Positions 35,349 through 37,759 of a stretch of DNA of 37,759 nucleotides are shown piece after piece. The stretch is from Myxococcales bacterium. Its GTDB lineage: Bacteria > Myxococcota_A > Polyangia > Palsa-1104. The stretch's first letter is position 1. Every line of letters starts with the position of its first letter. A program made the translations under genes and the position numbers. A model generated the notes under the pieces. It saw only the letters and a program-made list of their open reading frames with translations. It ran no database searches and was not told the DNA's origin. The stretch is from NCBI GenBank assembly GCA_028287105.1, contig JAQBQH010000100.1:1-37759 (forward strand). Direction: 5' to 3'.

Positions 35349-37676
35349 CTACGCTACGACGCGCAGACGCTTCTTGCCATCCGAAGTTTCGGCCATCTGC
35401 ACCGGCGAGGCGTGCACCGCGTCGTAGATGGGCGCGCCGCCCTTGCCGATGCGGCCGAAGCTGAGCGTCCCCGTCGGGCACGACTGCACGCACGCCGAGC
35501 AGCGCACGCACTGGGGGTCTTCCATCGGCATCCCTTTGTTGGCGAAGCTCATGATGTCGATGCCCTGGTGACAGACCGAGGTGCAGACGTTGCAGCTGAT
35601 GCACTTCTTCTTCTCGGCGAAGATTCGGAACTTCGTGAAGCGCGCGTAGATGTGCATCAGCGCCGCCAGCGGACAGGCGAAGCGACACCAGACGCGCCCC
35701 GAGAACCAGAAGTAGAGGCCGACGCCGACGATGCCGGCGAGGAACATGTCGACCACGTGATAGTAGTCGTAGACCGAGTGGCTGTAGAAGGCCGTGTCGT
35801 AGAAGCGGCCCGCCGAATGCGCGAACGACGAGCTCGGCCAGGTCCAGGTCACGATGCGCGCGGCGAAGAGCACGAAGCAGAGCGCCAGGATCGCCTGGCC
35901 GACCATGTTGAGGCGGTTCCAGAACGGGCCGTGCGGCATCTTCTGGCGGTGCGCGTCGCCCATCGTCTCGGCGAGCGCGCCGCAGCTGCAGACCCAGCCG
36001 CAGTAGGCGCCCTTGCCCCAGCGCCGCACGATCCACGGGATGAGCACGAAGGTCTGCAGGCAGCCGATGACCAGCCACCACGGCAGCGGCTTCCAGTTGA
36101 AGAAGTTCCAGATGAACAGCGGCCACGCCAGCACGAAGCCGAACGCGCGCCAGTACGAGTGGTCGGGAAACAGGTTGTCGCCGACCGTCTTCATGGCGCC
36201 GTGATCGAACGCGCCCGCGTTACCCATCCACGGCAATACCAGATATGGCAATAAGAATAACGGGATTACCTGAAATGCCATGAGCGACAGGGTCTGGCGC
36301 GTGACATAGGGCGTGTTCCGTCGACGAATGCGCTTGAGGCCGAAGAGCACGATGCAAACGCAGTAGGCGAACGAATAATAGAAACCGGGCGATCCGAGCG
36401 CGTCCGATATCGCTTTTCCGAGCGCGCCCGAGCCTACCGGTCCGACGTTGAAGGGAAACAGCTTGTGCTGGCTGAAGTAGTGATTGACCCCCGTGTCGGC
36501 CTTCCAGGTGTAGAGGAAGCAGCAGAAGGCGAAGAAGGCGGCGAAGCTGGCGTAGGTGATCGGCCGCCACTCGCCGCGAATCGGAATGCCCGAGCGACGG
36601 AAGAAGTCGAGCGGCGCCTCGCGGCCGATCATGGCGAAGACGACGTCGTTGGCGAGCGTCAGCTCCTTGCCGCCGGCGTCGCTGACGACGACGGACTGCG
36701 GCGTCACCTCCTTGAGCTTCGACGCCAGCATCAGCTTGACGCTGCCGGCGGTCTCGATGCGCGTCCTCGGCATCATGTTGTGGCCCATGGCGGTGTTGAC
36801 GCGCTCGGAGACCGGCTTCTCGATCTGGACGTCGGCGCGCGGATCCTTCTCGAGCGCGCGCAGCTTGTCGACGTTCTCGGGCTTGGGCCGCGCGAATTCT
36901 TTGTTGCGGTAGCTGACGGTGACGTCGGCGCCGGCCATGGCGAGCGCGATCGCCGTCTCGAGCGCGGAGTCGCCGCCACCGACGACGAGCGCCTTCTTGC
37001 CGGCGTAGTCCTTCGGGTCGTAGAGGCGGTGGAAGACCTTGTCGAGCTTCTCGCCGGCGCAGCCGAGGGCGCGATAGTTGCCGCTGCGGCCGATGGCGAG
37101 GATGACCCTGAGCGCGCGCACCGGCGTCTTGTCCTTCAGGTGCACCAGGAGCTCGCCGCCCTTGCGCTCGACGCGCTCGACGTGCGCCCTGGTCATCTCG
37201 ATGCCGAACGCCTTGCGCTGCAGCTCGAGCTCTTCGAGCAGCGCCTCCTTGACGTCGGCGGTGAGCTTCATCTGCCCGGCCGGCACCATCTCCGTCGGGT
37301 AGGTGTAGATCGGCTTGGCCTTCGGGAAATTGACGATGGTGTTGAACTCTTGCGAGGCCTCGAACACGACGTACGAGAGGCCCTGCTTCTTGGCCTCCAT
37401 CGCCGCCGCGATGCCGCTGACACCGCCGCCGACGATGGCGACGTCGACGACGTCGGCCGCGCCCTTGCGCTTGCCGAAGTCGTCCTCGCGCAAGATGGCC
37501 AGGACCGCGCGCGCGCCGGTGTCGGCCGAGAACTTGAGCAGCGGCACGCCGGTCAGGTCACCGACGACCCGCACGCCGGCCACGCGAGTGGTGCCGTCCT
37601 CGTTGACCTCGGGCAACTTCTCGACGGTGCCGGCCGGCCAGCCGGTGTGCAGCCAACGAACGTATCTCGACAGCAT
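35349..37676 (-). CDS. Flavin/NAD(P) reductase fused to membrane 4Fe-4S polyferredoxin
   Basis: In this 775-residue protein, residues 78-365 are a thioredoxin-reductase/YpdA-like fold with FAD site VGGGVSGIAAA (82-92) and NAD(P) site VVGGGDSALETA (231-242); no redox CxxC lies between them. A short N-terminal part carries VVGDLTGVPLLKFSA (37-51), which resembles the C-terminal FAD-binding GD segment of these reductases. The C-terminal part (about 370-775) has several membrane helices with NapH/CcoG-like CGWVCSC (559-565) and WCRFACP (663-669), then two [4Fe-4S] motifs (Cys692-695-698-702 and Cys723-726-729-733). It may pass electrons from NAD(P)H to a membrane or periplasmic acceptor. ATG 37676. 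It is followed by hemJ. Confidence 0.9.
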   Translation of the reverse strand: MLSRYVRWLHTGWPAGTVEKLPEVNEDGTTRVAGVRVVGDLTGVPLLKFSADTGARAVLAILREDDFGKRKGAADVVDVAIVGGGVSGIAAAMEAKKQGLSYVVFEASQEFNTIVNFPKAKPIYTYPTEMVPAGQMKLTADVKEALLEELELQRKAFGIEMTRAHVERVERKGGELLVHLKDKTPVRALRVILAIGRSGNYRALGCAGEKLDKVFHRLYDPKDYAGKKALVVGGGDSALETAIALAMAGADVTVSYRNKEFARPKPENVDKLRALEKDPRADVQIEKPVSERVNTAMGHNMMPRTRIETAGSVKLMLASKLKEVTPQSVVVSDAGGKELTLANDVVFAMIGREAPLDFFRRSGIPIRGEWRPITYASFAAFFAFCCFLYTWKADTGVNHYFSQHKLFPFNVGPVGSGALGKAISDALGSPGFYYSFAYCVCIVLFGLKRIRRRNTPYVTRQTLSLMAFQVIPLFLLPYLVLPWMGNAGAFDHGAMKTVGDNLFPDHSYWRAFGFVLAWPLFIWNFFNWKPLPWWLVIGCLQTFVLIPWIVRRWGKGAYCGWVCSCGALAETMGDAHRQKMPHGPFWNRLNMVGQAILALCFVLFAARIVTWTWPSSSFAHSAGRFYDTAFYSHSVYDYYHVVDMFLAGIVGVGLYFWFSGRVWCRFACPLAALMHIYARFTKFRIFAEKKKCISCNVCTSVCHQGIDIMSFANKGMPMEDPQCVRCSACVQSCPTGTLSFGRIGKGGAPIYDAVHASPVQMAETSDGKKRLRVVA

Positions 37677-37759
37677 CCCCTGCCCCTTTGCCGGCGTGCC
37701 GGCCCTCGCGCGACTTTATACGTGTACGCCTACGTTGTGGATCGGTTTCGCCTGCGCTA

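Overview
The window is GC-rich and densely coded, and reads as a piece of a myxobacterium-like genome (Myxococcota, formerly Deltaproteobacteria). The grounds are large Ser/Thr kinases with the HRDVSPPN catalytic loop, many FHA domains, CheA-receiver hybrids, receiver-DUF4388 proteins, Cys-rich lipoproteins with Asp/Leu/Gly linkers, and a secreted metalloprotease with a Cys, membrane helix and Arg-cluster tail. No rRNA, tRNA, CRISPR array, transposase or phage gene was seen. Because of the composition, long spurious antisense ORFs are common (one exceeds 1,200 codons), so calls rest on protein family, start context and operon spacing rather than on ORF length.

Layout. (1) 1-5906, signalling: a tandem double Ser/Thr kinase (minus strand, running off the left edge) is divergent from a receiver-DUF4388 protein, a CheW and a CheA-receiver hybrid kinase (plus strand). 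(2) 5872-12701, housekeeping and accessory genes: undecaprenyl-diphosphatase and a CDP-alcohol phosphatidyltransferase, an HU/IHF-like protein, a membrane HExxH protein with a small Cys-rich secreted partner, an MFS transporter that seems to start at CTG, a degenerate P-loop/receiver fusion, a Cys-rich lipoprotein and two small proteins. (3) 12702-17209, minus strand: an M16 zinc protease and trehalohydrolase TreZ. (4) 17271-33099, minus strand: a nearly uninterrupted Tad/Flp-type pilus or secretion locus of about 16 kb. In transcription order it holds CpaB, the secretin CpaC, an FHA-CpaF ATPase fusion, TadB, TadC, an FHA membrane protein, a TadD-like TPR lipoprotein, a second CpaF ATPase, a second FHA membrane protein, a lipoprotein, two Flp pilins, the prepilin peptidase, and TadE/TadG-like minor pilins. 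Most junctions are 4-base stop/start overlaps or gaps of a few bases. The exception is a 385-base non-coding gap before the pilins. (5) 33147-34852, plus strand: a divergent metzincin protease and a TPR-membrane protein. (6) 34917-37676, minus strand: HemJ and a large fusion of a flavin reductase to a membrane polyferredoxin.

Most interesting system. The Tad locus carries two CpaF-type ATPases, one fused to an N-terminal FHA domain, plus two FHA/single-helix/periplasmic proteins. I see no TadZ/CpaE. FHA domains bind phosphothreonine and the organism has Ser/Thr kinases, so a phosphorylation-controlled Tad machine is a reasonable inference. Tad-like machines in Myxococcus (the Kil apparatus) act in contact-dependent prey killing, which makes that one possible role here, but the sequence alone does not show it.
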